Part shown: positions 8,852 through 18,599 of the stretch, in pieces
Position numbering within the stretch: position 1 is the stretch's first letter
Layout: each line of letters starts with the position of its first letter
Source of the DNA: an uncultured Acidobacteriaceae bacterium
GTDB taxonomy: Bacteria > Acidobacteriota > Terriglobia > Terriglobales > Acidobacteriaceae
Reading direction: 5' to 3'
DNA: 58,708 bases
Assembly (NCBI GenBank): GCA_903828675.1
Contig: CAIKND010000185.1
Coordinates: 1-58,708 of the forward strand
Position numbers and translations under genes: made by a program
Notes under the pieces: generated by a model
Databases searched by the model: none
Seen by the model: only the letters and a program-made list of their open reading frames with translations
Told to the model about the DNA's origin: nothing

Positions 8852-9525
8852 GGATGATTTCCTTCTGCCGGAACGGCCTGGGCAGCCAGGTAGGTACGGG
8901 TAAGGTCGGCGTGGCCGGCCAGGGTGAGGCGGGTTTGACCATCGACCAGAAAGCGGACCTGGGTGACGCGCGGCAGGTTGGCGTGGAGCGTGGCGCAAAT
9001 GGACAGGACGGTAAGGGTCTCGGTCTCAAGGCCCGAGGGATGGCTGGCAGCAAAGGCTCCGGTGAGGTTGACGACGGCTAGCTGGGGGCCGGTTCCTGAG
9101 TCCTTTGGCGCTGCGGCTTGCGGACTATTTGCGGGAGGACCGGATACGGGGGCATCATCGGGGGCTGGGACAGGCAGAAGAAAGACCTGGGCGATGGAGG
9201 CTGCGCCGCCGGGGACGGGATGAGCTGCGTCAGGGGCGGCGTAAAGGTCGAGCAGCTTGCCGAGGATAGCGCGGGCGCGAGCTCCAGAGCTGGGCGGCAG
9301 AGGCAGGGAGAGGGTTTGGGTCAGGAGCGAGTTGTCCGTGTCGTTGGCCACCAGCAGGGTGGCCTGTTCCGCGGGGGCCACTTCAGGGGCCTGGGTGGGC
9401 GCCGAGTCCTGACCGGCGAGCAGGCGCTGATGGGCCCGGTCGCGCAACTGCCACAGGACCACAGACATGACGATGGAAGCGACAAGGAGAATGACGAAAA
9501 GGATGGTCTGGTAGCGGGGGATCAT
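8848..9525 (-). CDS. GerMN-domain membrane-anchored protein
   Basis: A 225-residue protein with one N-terminal membrane helix (about 7-26), a Pro/Ala-rich linker and a C-terminal GerMN-like domain. The latter contains the pattern LTGAF followed by ETETLTVLSICATL and RFLVDGQTRLTLAGHADL. GerMN domains are found in GerM of spore formers and in lipoproteins of many Gram-negative bacteria and are thought to act in the cell envelope near peptidoglycan. The ATG overlaps the amidase stop (ATGA), and the same overlap links it to murI, so the three are likely co-translated. Confidence 0.78.
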   Translation of the reverse strand: MIPRYQTILFVILLVASIVMSVVLWQLRDRAHQRLLAGQDSAPTQAPEVAPAEQATLLVANDTDNSLLTQTLSLPLPPSSGARARAILGKLLDLYAAPDAAHPVPGGAASIAQVFLLPVPAPDDAPVSGPPANSPQAAAPKDSGTGPQLAVVNLTGAFAASHPSGLETETLTVLSICATLHANLPRVTQVRFLVDGQTRLTLAGHADLTRTYLAAQAVPAEGNHP

Positions 9526-10199
9526 GGCTGGCGAACCTCCGCGCGCCATTGGACAATAGCGGCAGCCAGGGCTGTGGCGACGCGGGCTTGGTAGGCGGGG
9601 TCGTCGAGTGCGCCGGTGATGGCGCGGTTGGGGCCGAGTTCAGGTGCGATCTCGATGGCCACGGCGGGGCAGGCCATGCTATCGATGGAGGGCAAGGCGG
9701 TGCTGCCCAGGGTAACGGTCATGGCGGCGTGGCCGAGGGCGGAGTTGAGAACCCCGGCGAGAGCGAGGCTGCGCGTGACATAAGCGGCCTGGGCGGTCTT
9801 CCAGGCGAGCAGGCGGGCGGGCTCGGCCGGGGTCAGCGAGGAGGCGTAGAGATGAATGCCGGAACCGCTTTGCGAGGCATGGAGGCTGAGGCAGGCCTGG
9901 GCGTTGGCGCGGTTGGCAATCTCGGCGCGGCGGTCGTCTGTGACGGAGACGTCGGATTCGCGGGTGGTGACGACGGAGAAGCCGCGGGCGGCCAGCAATG
10001 AGCGTACGCGGACGCTGAGCGCCAGGGTAAAGGCTTTTTCCGGTTGTGCCGCAGCTGTTGGATTGCCGAGACGGCCGCCTGTGTCGTCGCCGCCGTGGGC
10101 CGCATCGAGGACGACAACAAAGCGGGCTGCGGGGGCGGGCGGGGCCTGGCCGAAGGCGGGGAGGGCGGCGAGAAGACTGAGGCTGAGAAGGCATCCCAT
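9522..10199 (-). CDS. Secreted N-acetylmuramoyl-L-alanine amidase (Amidase_3 type)
   Basis: Zn-dependent peptidoglycan amidase that cuts between muramic acid and the stem peptide. After a signal peptide (MGCLLSLSLLAALPAFGQA) come VVLDAAHGGDDTGG with the first Zn-ligand His, a conserved SLHAS with the second His, and AIEIAPELG near the catalytic Glu position. At 225 residues it is a bare catalytic domain. The first ATG, at 10199, lies inside a perfect hairpin (10195-10229). A TTG at 10307 would add 36 residues, and the KR just before the Met would help a signal peptide, so the true start is uncertain. Confidence 0.8.
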   Translation of the reverse strand: MGCLLSLSLLAALPAFGQAPPAPAARFVVVLDAAHGGDDTGGRLGNPTAAAQPEKAFTLALSVRVRSLLAARGFSVVTTRESDVSVTDDRRAEIANRANAQACLSLHASQSGSGIHLYASSLTPAEPARLLAWKTAQAAYVTRSLALAGVLNSALGHAAMTVTLGSTALPSIDSMACPAVAIEIAPELGPNRAITGALDDPAYQARVATALAAAIVQWRAEVRQP

Positions 10200-10229
10200 C
10201 CTTTTCGCAAAGGGCGCGAAAAGGATGGG
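10195..10229. repeat. REP-like palindrome over the amidase start
   Basis: CCCATCCTTTTCGC pairs perfectly with its complement over 14 bp around a 7-nt loop. It resembles the palindromes at 45938-45974 and 47926-47958, which also begin CCCATYC. In amidase mRNA the AAAAGG and the ATG at 10199 fall in the 3' arm. Confidence 0.6.
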
Positions 10230-10318
10230 GCACGGGGCATCGTGGGATCGCCGGAGCGGCTGGATCGAGGCTGTTGGAAGAGGCCGAATTTCGAGCCTTA
10301 CCGGCAAAAAGCGTACCT

Positions 10319-10375
10319 CAGGGGCTAAAGCCCTCGATCATTTCATGGCGTTTACGGCACGACTAAAGTCGTGCC
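10319..10375. repeat. Double palindrome with TAAA centres, copy 1
   Basis: Two short palindromes, GGGCTAAAGCCC (10322-10333) and GGCACGACTAAAGTCGTGCC (10356-10375), are separated by about 22 bases. The same pair occurs in inverted order at 40454-40505. It lies in the gap between the DUF1015 gene and the amidase operon. Confidence 0.65.
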
Positions 10376-10473
10376 CTGACACTTATGCCGGTCGTGAAGG
10401 AGCTTTCCGCTTCCATTCCTTTTTGGGGGCAAAAGCCGCGCCCTTTCAAAACCGCGCGCTTCTTTAGCAGTTA

Positions 10474-11799
<1,326 letters not shown>

Positions 11800-12026
11800 G
11801 AGGGGATCTTGCTCCCGAGTGAAGCTGTTGAATTTGCGCTCCGGGTCAGTGGTTTTAACGGCACAGAGGCCGATGCGCTTAGGGTCGATTGTATCGCAGC
11901 GGCAGTGGGGCGGGACGGCCGGTGGAGGAGAACAGGAATTGCGTATTGACAAAGCGGTTACAGGGCGATGATGCCATGGTGGCTTCAGTCGTGCTAAGAT
12001 CGCCTCCAACTCGTAGGAAATATGGT

Positions 12027-13109
12027 ATGAATCCGCTTCCTATTCCGAGCAAAACAACAAACGGAAGCGGCGCCTCCCGGCTGCTCCTGAGCCGGCTGTG
12101 GATTTGCGGTCTTGCGGCGGCCTTTCTGATGTCACGGGCTGGGGCGCAGGAAGACCCGCTGAACAAAGTGCATGTACAGCCGCCGGGGTCAGCAGCACCG
12201 CCGGCCGCGGGTGCGCCTGCGGGGGCTGAAGCGCCTGCCGCAACCGGCGCCGACGCCATGAAGGTCCATCCCGGCTCATATATCCGGCTGAACGTGGACA
12301 TGGTTCTGATTCCGGTGACCATCACCGACCCCATGAATCGCCTGGTGACCGGGCTCGAGCAGGAAGACTTTCAGGTCTTCGAAAACAACAGCAAGCAGAA
12401 GATCGTCTCCTTCGCCGCCGAGGATGCGCCGGTGTCGATTGGGATCATCTTCGACCTTTCCGGTTCGATGACGTCAAAACTGGTGCGGGCCAGGGAGTCG
12501 ATCCTGCAGTTCATCAAGACAGCCAATCCGCTGGATGAGTTTTTCGTGATCGGGTTCAACGACCGGCCTGAACTGATCGAGGACTTCACCAGTTCGGTGG
12601 AGGACATCCAGGCGCGGCTGGCGACGGTGCGCAGCGGGCACCGGACGGCGCTGCTGGACGCGATCTATTACGGAGTGGCGAAGATGAAGGATGCGCGGCA
12701 CGAACGCAAGGCGCTGCTGGTGGTTTCAGACGGCGGAGATAACCGCTCGCGGTACACCGAGGGCGAAGTCCGTGCACAGGTGCGGGAGGCCGATGTAGAG
12801 ATCTATTCCATCGGCGTCTTTGACCCCTACGCTCCCACGCCGGAGGAGCGCACCGGGCCGCAATTGCTCGATGATCTAAGCGAAATGACGGGTGGCCGGA
12901 TGTTCCGCGTGGACAATGTGGACGATATGGGCGACATTGCGGAAAAGATTTCCACCGAATTGCGCAACCAGTATGTGATTGGTTACCGGCCCAAAGACAT
13001 TACCCGTGACGGCAAGTGGCGTAAAGTGAAGGTGAGGGTGAATCCTCCACCGGGGCTGCCACCGCTGACGGTTTATGCACGTACGGGCTACTATGCGCCT
13101 TTGCACTAA
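12027..13109 (+). CDS. Secreted VWA-domain protein, acidobacterial VWFA-related type (1)
   Basis: A 360-residue exported protein: signal peptide ending near SRAGAQ, a Pro/Ala linker, a small beta domain (VLIPVTITDPMNRLVTGLEQEDFQVFE) and a von Willebrand A domain with a complete MIDAS start, DLSGS. The tail NQYVIGYRPKD...YARTGYYAP is the hallmark of the VWFA-related family common in Acidobacteriota; function unknown, probably metal-dependent binding outside the inner membrane. AGGAAA precedes the chosen ATG by six bases. It overlaps the next VWA gene by 17 bases, indicating an operon of two paralogues. Confidence 0.88.
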   Translation: MNPLPIPSKTTNGSGASRLLLSRLWICGLAAAFLMSRAGAQEDPLNKVHVQPPGSAAPPAAGAPAGAEAPAATGADAMKVHPGSYIRLNVDMVLIPVTITDPMNRLVTGLEQEDFQVFENNSKQKIVSFAAEDAPVSIGIIFDLSGSMTSKLVRARESILQFIKTANPLDEFFVIGFNDRPELIEDFTSSVEDIQARLATVRSGHRTALLDAIYYGVAKMKDARHERKALLVVSDGGDNRSRYTEGEVRAQVREADVEIYSIGVFDPYAPTPEERTGPQLLDDLSEMTGGRMFRVDNVDDMGDIAEKISTELRNQYVIGYRPKDITRDGKWRKVKVRVNPPPGLPPLTVYARTGYYAPLH

Positions 13110-14193
13110 CGCGGTTCTCGCAGCACTGATAGCCTGCGCGGCTCTGACGCTGGCTGCACAACAAAAATCAACACCGGGATCCACCCAAACGACGGCTGCG
13201 CAGCCCGCCAGTGGTGCGCAAACTGTGCCGCGACAGGCTCCTTCCTTAACGGAGGACCGCGACCCGGTGCGTTCGCCCGACCCGGAGCTGCCTGTCAACG
13301 GCGCTGGACCGGTGCACAAGCAGGGCGACGGCTACGTGCTGCACACGGATGTGGAAGAGGTGGTGCTGAACGCCACCGTACTTGAAGGGACCAGGCTGGT
13401 CCAGGACCTGAAGAAGGAAAACTTCGAGGTCTTGGAGGACGGGGTCAAGCAGGCCATCATCAGCTTTCAGCACACTGATTTGCCGGTTTCGATTGCGCTG
13501 GTGGTGGACAACTCCGGTTCAATGTATAAAAAGCGTCCGTCGGTGAACAAGAGCGCGCTGGACCTGATCGCAGCCTCGAACCCGCAGGACGAGGCGTTTG
13601 TGGTGAATTTTTCCGATGAGGCTTTCATCGACCAGGAGTTCACTTCAGATGCGTCCAAGCTGCGCGAGGGGCTTTCGCACATCGAGTCCAGGGGCGGCAC
13701 GGCGCTTTACGATGCGGTGGTGGCCTCGGCAGACAAGCTGGTGGCCGACGCGAAACGGCCCAAGCAGGTTCTCATCCTGATTACGGACGGGGAAGACAAC
13801 GCCTCGACGCTCAACCTTGAGCAGACCATCCGGCGGGTGCAGGAGCTGTCCGGGCCGGTGATCTACACGATTGGATTGCTGTTCGGGGACGAGATGAGCC
13901 GCTCCGAGGTGAAGCACGCTCGGCGTGCGCTGGAGATGCTTTCAACCGAGACCGGCGGTCTGGCCTTCTTTCCCAAGTCAATGGAGCAGGTGGATGAGAT
14001 CGCTGCCGAGGTGGCCCGGGACATCCGCAACCAGTACACCATCGGCTACCACTCCACCAAGCCGACCACGGAGCCGGGCTTCCGGCATGTGCAGATGACG
14101 GCGGAAGGCAAGGGGCAGGGTAAGCTGGTGGTGCGTACGCGCACTGGATACTTCCCGGTGGCCCATGCGGCCAAAAAAACCGCGAAACAGTGA
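13093..14193 (+). CDS. Secreted VWA-domain protein, acidobacterial VWFA-related type (2)
   Basis: Paralogue of the preceding gene, 366 residues, with signal peptide MRLCTNAVLAALIACAALTLA and the same order of parts. These are the LNATVLEGTRLVQDLKKENFEVLEDG beta segment, a VWA domain with intact MIDAS DNSGS, the acidic ITDGEDN motif, and the closing RNQYTIGYHS...RTGYFPV tail. It begins inside the end of the first VWA gene in another frame, so translation is probably coupled. No ligand or partner can be named. A MITE-like unit follows its stop. Confidence 0.88.
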   Translation: MRLCTNAVLAALIACAALTLAAQQKSTPGSTQTTAAQPASGAQTVPRQAPSLTEDRDPVRSPDPELPVNGAGPVHKQGDGYVLHTDVEEVVLNATVLEGTRLVQDLKKENFEVLEDGVKQAIISFQHTDLPVSIALVVDNSGSMYKKRPSVNKSALDLIAASNPQDEAFVVNFSDEAFIDQEFTSDASKLREGLSHIESRGGTALYDAVVASADKLVADAKRPKQVLILITDGEDNASTLNLEQTIRRVQELSGPVIYTIGLLFGDEMSRSEVKHARRALEMLSTETGGLAFFPKSMEQVDEIAAEVARDIRNQYTIGYHSTKPTTEPGFRHVQMTAEGKGQGKLVVRTRTGYFPVAHAAKKTAKQ

Positions 14194-14245
14194 GCAGTGG
14201 GCATTGAACGGGGGCCGCGCAAGGCGATCTCTGGACTTGAGCTAC

Positions 14246-14355
14246 AGCGGTTTCGATTCTGCTCTTTACAGAAACGGAGACGCCAAGTGGCATTTTTCTA
14301 AAGAAAATGCCACCTCGCATGATCTTCAAATGGCAACACTTGAATTGAAACCGCT
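14246..14355. repeat. MITE-like 110-bp unit with inverted ends
   Basis: Ends AGCGGTTTCGATTC (14246-14259) and GAATTGAAACCGCT (14342-14355) are inverted repeats with one mismatch over 14 bp. An inner perfect 10-bp hairpin, GTGGCATTTT with its complement around a 7-nt loop, lies at 14287-14313. No reading frame spans it. Confidence 0.5.
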
Positions 14356-14393
14356 CTTGATCGCTACCGATTGTGCCAACGGGAGGTCAGGCT

Positions 14394-14645
14394 ATGGCGG
14401 ATGATGCTGATCGGCAGCAGAAGCTGACGCAACTGGAGCGCCTGAAGGCCATGGGCGAGAAGGCTTACGACGATATGTACGAGGCACATTCGTCCAGCGG
14501 CGCAACGGCTTGTTACAGCGATGCCAAGGAGTGTTATTACGATGCAATTGGCCTGGCGCGGCGGCTGGAAATGATGGACGAAGTTGCGGCGCTGGAAAAG
14601 CGCCTGGAGCACATCAAGGCGGTGTTTCGGAGCCAGTTTGCCTAG
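14394..14645 (+). CDS. Small helical protein of unknown function
   Basis: An 83-residue protein beginning MADDADRQQKLTQLERLKAMGEKAYDDMYE. The start is strongly supported by GGGAGG eight bases upstream. The sequence is charged and helix-rich, has two Cys (in ACYSD and KECYYD) and no signal peptide or membrane segment. A heptad-like Leu/Ala pattern suggests a helical hairpin or coiled coil. I do not recognise the family. It follows the VWA pair after the MITE-like unit and probably has its own promoter. Confidence 0.7.
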   Translation: MADDADRQQKLTQLERLKAMGEKAYDDMYEAHSSSGATACYSDAKECYYDAIGLARRLEMMDEVAALEKRLEHIKAVFRSQFA

Positions 14646-14727
14646 AGATTCGTGGTGGTTTGGCTTCCTTAATACCCGATCCTTGACCCCAAATCCGCGC
14701 CAAGGATCGGTGCGTCGATCCGTCAAA

Positions 14728-16341
14728 TTATCGGTCGCGATGGCTCGCTGCGACTGAGGTGTAGTGCACCCAGTCGATATCGATGTTGCCGAGCCTCTTT
14801 GCCGCCGGGTCGGAATTGAACGCAAACACCGCGGGCCGGGCACCCTTCCACCAACTGAAGGCGAGTTTTACATCGGCCCCCAGGGGCGTGAACGTTGCTC
14901 CATTGTCCAGACTGTACGAGTACGTTGCGTGATCGCCATCGACGCGCGCGCGCAATTGAACAAATCGCGAAGTAACCGCCGGGCCTTCCGTTTCCACGTC
15001 CTTGTCTGAAAACACAAGCCGCGTCGATCCGTTGCCCTGCACGGCGGCCACATAGCTCTTACTGAAGTCGAGCAGGCTCAGCCCGGCGCGATCGCCCGGT
15101 GCAAGATCTTCCAGGTCCATGCGCACCGTGATTTCCGCGGCTTCATCCTGCAGGCACTCCGTGAGCGTGTTTCGCGCATGAAATAAATCGGGGCTGAAAG
15201 CAGTGTGCAGCCGAAGAAAGCCTCTCCGCTCCGTCAGCGACCACCGCTCGTTAACCGGGTTGTGGTTCCACTCCCACATGGGCGCGAGCACTTTGCCGTC
15301 GAACTCGTCGCTGGTCTGCGGCTTTTCTTTCGGCGTTGGCTTCAGCACCGCCGGCATCGCGTACTCTGGCACCGGCTCGCCCGTCGTTACCCCTTCGGCC
15401 GCCTTGCCAATGATCGGCCAGTCGTCTTCCCAACGCACCGGTTCCAGGTGGACAATGCGGCCATGCGCGCCGCGCGACTGGAAGTGCACGAACCAGCCCT
15501 TCCCGTCAGCCGTCTCCACGTATCCACCCTGGTGCGGGCCGTTGATGTCAGTATTCCCCTTCGCCAATACTGTCCGGTACTCATACGGTCCGTAGATCGT
15601 CCGCGACCTCAGCACCGCCTGCGCGCCCACGGGCACACCGCCATAAGGGGCGAAGATGTAGTACCACCCGTTCCGCTTGTACATCTTCGGACCTTCAAGA
15701 GTCGGCAGGTTCTTCGCGTCCCTCATGATCTCCTTGCCCTCATCCAGCACAGTCTTGCCGTCCGGGGACATGCGATGCAGAATCAGCGGCCCTGCTCCCA
15801 CCTTCGAATGCACCAGGTACGCCTGCCCGTCCTCATCCCAAAAGGGGCAGGGATCTTCGTATCCCGGTCCCGCCAATACCGCGACCGGCTCGCTCCACGG
15901 CCCCGTCATTCTGGGCGCCGAAGACATGAAGACGCCTTCGTCCGGTGTCGGGAAGTAAACGTAGAAAAGGCCATTGTGGAAGCGCACCGCCGGAGCCCAC
16001 ACGCCGCGTCCGTATTTTTGGCCGCCTTGCATGTCGTAGGCCGGCGACATGGTCAGCCGGCTCACTACGTGGCCGATGATGGACCAATGCACAAGGTCGT
16101 TCGATTTCAAAATCGGGATTGCGGGGACAAAGTGGAAAGTCGAGGCAACCAGGTAAAAGTCCTTGCCGTTGCGGATCAGATCAGGATCGGAGTAGTCGGC
16201 GAACAGAATGGGGTTTTTATAGGTCGCTGTTTCGGTCGAAGGATGCTTCTCGGCTGAAAAGGCCGGGACACTCGCGGCCACGAGCAGAGCGGCAAAGCAC
16301 AGACCTACGAAATGAGCCCTGAAATTCGATGATGACGCCAT
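14728..16341 (-). CDS. Secreted glycoside hydrolase family 43 (beta-xylosidase/arabinofuranosidase-like)
   Basis: A 537-residue exported enzyme. A signal peptide (to about SVPAFSA) is followed by a five-bladed beta-propeller with GH43 hallmarks. These are the general base in FADYSDPDLIR, the pKa-modulating Asp in GYEDPCPFW, and the acid Glu in TLEGPKMYK. From about residue 345 a beta-sandwich domain (DEFDGKVLAPMWEWNHNP...) matches the C2/DUF1349-like domain of GH43 xylosidases. It probably removes xylose or arabinose from plant polymers in the periplasm or outside. GGAGAG precedes the ATG. No transporter is adjacent. Confidence 0.9.
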   Translation of the reverse strand: MASSSNFRAHFVGLCFAALLVAASVPAFSAEKHPSTETATYKNPILFADYSDPDLIRNGKDFYLVASTFHFVPAIPILKSNDLVHWSIIGHVVSRLTMSPAYDMQGGQKYGRGVWAPAVRFHNGLFYVYFPTPDEGVFMSSAPRMTGPWSEPVAVLAGPGYEDPCPFWDEDGQAYLVHSKVGAGPLILHRMSPDGKTVLDEGKEIMRDAKNLPTLEGPKMYKRNGWYYIFAPYGGVPVGAQAVLRSRTIYGPYEYRTVLAKGNTDINGPHQGGYVETADGKGWFVHFQSRGAHGRIVHLEPVRWEDDWPIIGKAAEGVTTGEPVPEYAMPAVLKPTPKEKPQTSDEFDGKVLAPMWEWNHNPVNERWSLTERRGFLRLHTAFSPDLFHARNTLTECLQDEAAEITVRMDLEDLAPGDRAGLSLLDFSKSYVAAVQGNGSTRLVFSDKDVETEGPAVTSRFVQLRARVDGDHATYSYSLDNGATFTPLGADVKLAFSWWKGARPAVFAFNSDPAAKRLGNIDIDWVHYTSVAASHRDR

Positions 16342-16600
16342 AAGGATGAACTCTCCCCTTTTCGAGAATTATCTAGGACATTTACGCGATGTATTTACTT
16401 GACCATCACCCTAACACGGCCCTTTCAAAACCGGTTTACCTGGACAGTCCGCAGATACTCTGGCGCAGGCTTTGAGGTTGGAACCTGACACGCTCCTGCG
16501 CCCATTCGCAGATTCTGGGTCAGGATTGGAGCGGTTGGCGCAACCATGACGCTCAGGCACGATAAGCTAGAAGGCAGGAGATCGTTGCCAACACAAGACT

Positions 16601-17749
16601 ATGTCCCCATACAAATACTCGACCCTTGCCATACACGCCGGGCAACATCCGGACCCGCTGACGGGCGCGGTGAATGTGCCTGTCTACCTTTCCTCAACCT
16701 TTGAGCTGACCGGAATCGGAACCGACCGCGGCTGGGATTACTCGCGCGCCGGAAACCCGACGCGGGACCGGCTGGAGACGGCCCTGGCAGCCCTTGAAGG
16801 CGGAACCAGCGCACACGCGTTTACCACCGGCATGGCGGCCATTTCAGCGCTGTTTGCGATGCTCAAGGCCGGCGACCATCTGATCTGCTCAAAGGACGTG
16901 TACGCGGGCACGGTGCGGCTGCTGGACCAGATTGTGAGCGGATATGGCATCGAGATTGAATACGTGGACACCAGCGACCTGGCGGCTGTTGAAGCGGCCA
17001 TGCGGCCCAATACCAAGCTGGTGCATATCGAGACGCCGAGCAATCCGTTGATGGTGCTTACCGATATCGCCGGAGTGGCGAAGATTGCCCACGCGCACGG
17101 TGCCGAGGTGAGCGTGGACAACACGTTCCTGTCGCCAATGCTGCAAAGCCCTCTGGCTCTGGGCGCGGACATCGTGATGCATTCAACCACGAAATATTTG
17201 AATGGCCACTCGGATGGGCTGGGCGGAGCGCTGATCGGATCGAAGCCGGAGCACAAGGACCGTTTCCTGCTGGTCCAGAAGGCGGCCGGCGGCGTCATGT
17301 CGCCGTTCGAGTGCTTCCTGGTGCTGCGCGGTATCAAGACGCTCCCGCTGCGCGTTCGGCAGCACGAGGAGAATGGGCAGGCGATCGCCGAATTCCTCTC
17401 CACGCACCCCAAGGTGAGCAAGCTGGCCTACCCGGGGCTGAAGAGCCATCCGCAATACAATCTGGCCGTGAAACAGCAAAAGGGCTTCGGATCGATGATG
17501 AGCTTCGAGGTCAAATCGCGGGAGGAGGCGGGGCGCTTCCTGGGCGCGTTGAAGATTTTCATCAATGCGGAGTCGCTGGGCGGCGTTGAGTCGCTGGCCT
17601 CGCACTCGGCCACCACGACACACGCCTCGGTAAGCGAGGAGACGCGCAGATCGATGGGGATTAACGAAGGGCGCATCCGGCTTTCCGTGGGCATTGAGGA
17701 CAAGGAAGACCTGATTGCCGACCTGGAGCAGGCTCTGGCGGCGGTTTAG
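16601..17749 (+). CDS. Cystathionine gamma-synthase / gamma-lyase (PLP, Cys/Met metabolism)
   Basis: PLP enzyme of the trans-sulfuration family, 382 residues. Visible motifs: the N-terminal YSTLAIHAGQHPDPLTGAV, the YSRAGNPTRDRLE arginine/tyrosine region, the PLP phosphate-contact FTTGMAA, ETPSNPL, and the Schiff-base lysine in STTKYLNGHSD. The C-terminal AESLGGVESLASHSATTTHA is also typical. Sequence alone does not separate gamma-synthase (MetB) from gamma-lyase, so no symbol is given. It stands between the GH43 gene (divergent) and tsaB, which is separated from it by a repeat. Confidence 0.9.
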   Translation: MSPYKYSTLAIHAGQHPDPLTGAVNVPVYLSSTFELTGIGTDRGWDYSRAGNPTRDRLETALAALEGGTSAHAFTTGMAAISALFAMLKAGDHLICSKDVYAGTVRLLDQIVSGYGIEIEYVDTSDLAAVEAAMRPNTKLVHIETPSNPLMVLTDIAGVAKIAHAHGAEVSVDNTFLSPMLQSPLALGADIVMHSTTKYLNGHSDGLGGALIGSKPEHKDRFLLVQKAAGGVMSPFECFLVLRGIKTLPLRVRQHEENGQAIAEFLSTHPKVSKLAYPGLKSHPQYNLAVKQQKGFGSMMSFEVKSREEAGRFLGALKIFINAESLGGVESLASHSATTTHASVSEETRRSMGINEGRIRLSVGIEDKEDLIADLEQALAAV

Positions 17750-17895
17750 TGTCCAGTCTCCAAAGTTCTTTGTAAAACGCGCGAAAGAACAAAAGCAGAT
17801 TCTTCGCTCACCACCCCCGAACTGAAAAGCGTTCGGGGCCCCTTTCACTCAGAATGACAGTTTCTGTTTTGTCTTGAATTTTAGAGACTGGACAC
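17749..17895. repeat. MITE-like 147-bp unit with 12-bp inverted ends
   Basis: GTGTCCAGTCTC at 17749-17760 and its exact complement at 17884-17895 bound a unit that begins in the stop codon of the PLP gene. Inside are a CCCCGAAC/GTTCGGGG hairpin (17815-17838) and ends of the widespread type GTCATTCTGA...GCGAAGAATCTGC, read on the minus strand. A relative of the inner part occurs at 58526-58554. Confidence 0.55.
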
Positions 17896-17909
17896 GAGTG
17901 TGGAGCAAC

Positions 17910-18599
17910 ATGGCTGAAGCTGCGTTCCTGTTGAGCATTGACACGTGCGGGCCCGTAGGCTCGGTGGCGCTTGGCCGGTTGGCCGGGCGCGACCTGGAAG
18001 TTCTGGGCCAAACGGAGCTCGAGGGGCGCAGCTATTCCACCACTCTGGTTGCCGCCGTGGGCGAGCTGCTGGCGCGCTCTGGCGTGGCGCTGAAGGACCT
18101 GGGCGGAATCGTCGTCGTGAACGGCCCTGGAAGCTTTACAGGGGTGCGCGTGGGGCTGGCTGCCGTGAAGGGGCTGGCCGAGGCTGCGCAGATTCCGGTG
18201 GTGGCCGTTTCGCGGCTTGAGGTGCTCTCGCGAAAGGCGCAAGTGCCGACGGCGGCCCTGGACGGTCATCGCGGCGAGGTGTTTCTGCGGGTGGAAAGAA
18301 CCGCGCTGCAGCCGTCTGAGTTGCTGGCGGGGGCCCAAGAGCTGGCAGCGATCGTACCGGCGCCTCTGCGCGTGACGGTCTGCGACGAGGCGGCCGCGGC
18401 TCTGTTGGAAGCCGCGTGGCCGGGTGCGCAACTGGTCAGGGCGTCTGCTCCAACGGCGGCGGATGCGCTACGGCTGGGTGAGGCGCGGCTGGTCGCCGGC
18501 GGGCACGCGGATTTGGCTTCACTGGACGGGCATTACCTGCGGCGTTCCGATGCTGAGATCTTCGGCGAGTCCGCGGCGGCGGGGCTCCGGCACGCATGA
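17910..18599 (+). CDS. tsaB: tRNA threonylcarbamoyladenosine biosynthesis protein TsaB
   Basis: Partner of TsaD and TsaE in making t6A37 of ANN-decoding tRNAs. The 229-residue ASKHA-fold protein starts LLSIDTCGPVGSVAL and has the family-typical VVNGPGSFTGVRVGLAAVKGLAEA. The ATG at 17910 is preferred: GTGGAG precedes it and the upstream twelve codons cover a repeat end. The stop overlaps the rimI start (ATGA), giving the common tsaB-rimI pair. tsaD and tsaE are not in the window. Confidence 0.93.
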   Translation: MAEAAFLLSIDTCGPVGSVALGRLAGRDLEVLGQTELEGRSYSTTLVAAVGELLARSGVALKDLGGIVVVNGPGSFTGVRVGLAAVKGLAEAAQIPVVAVSRLEVLSRKAQVPTAALDGHRGEVFLRVERTALQPSELLAGAQELAAIVPAPLRVTVCDEAAAALLEAAWPGAQLVRASAPTAADALRLGEARLVAGGHADLASLDGHYLRRSDAEIFGESAAAGLRHA

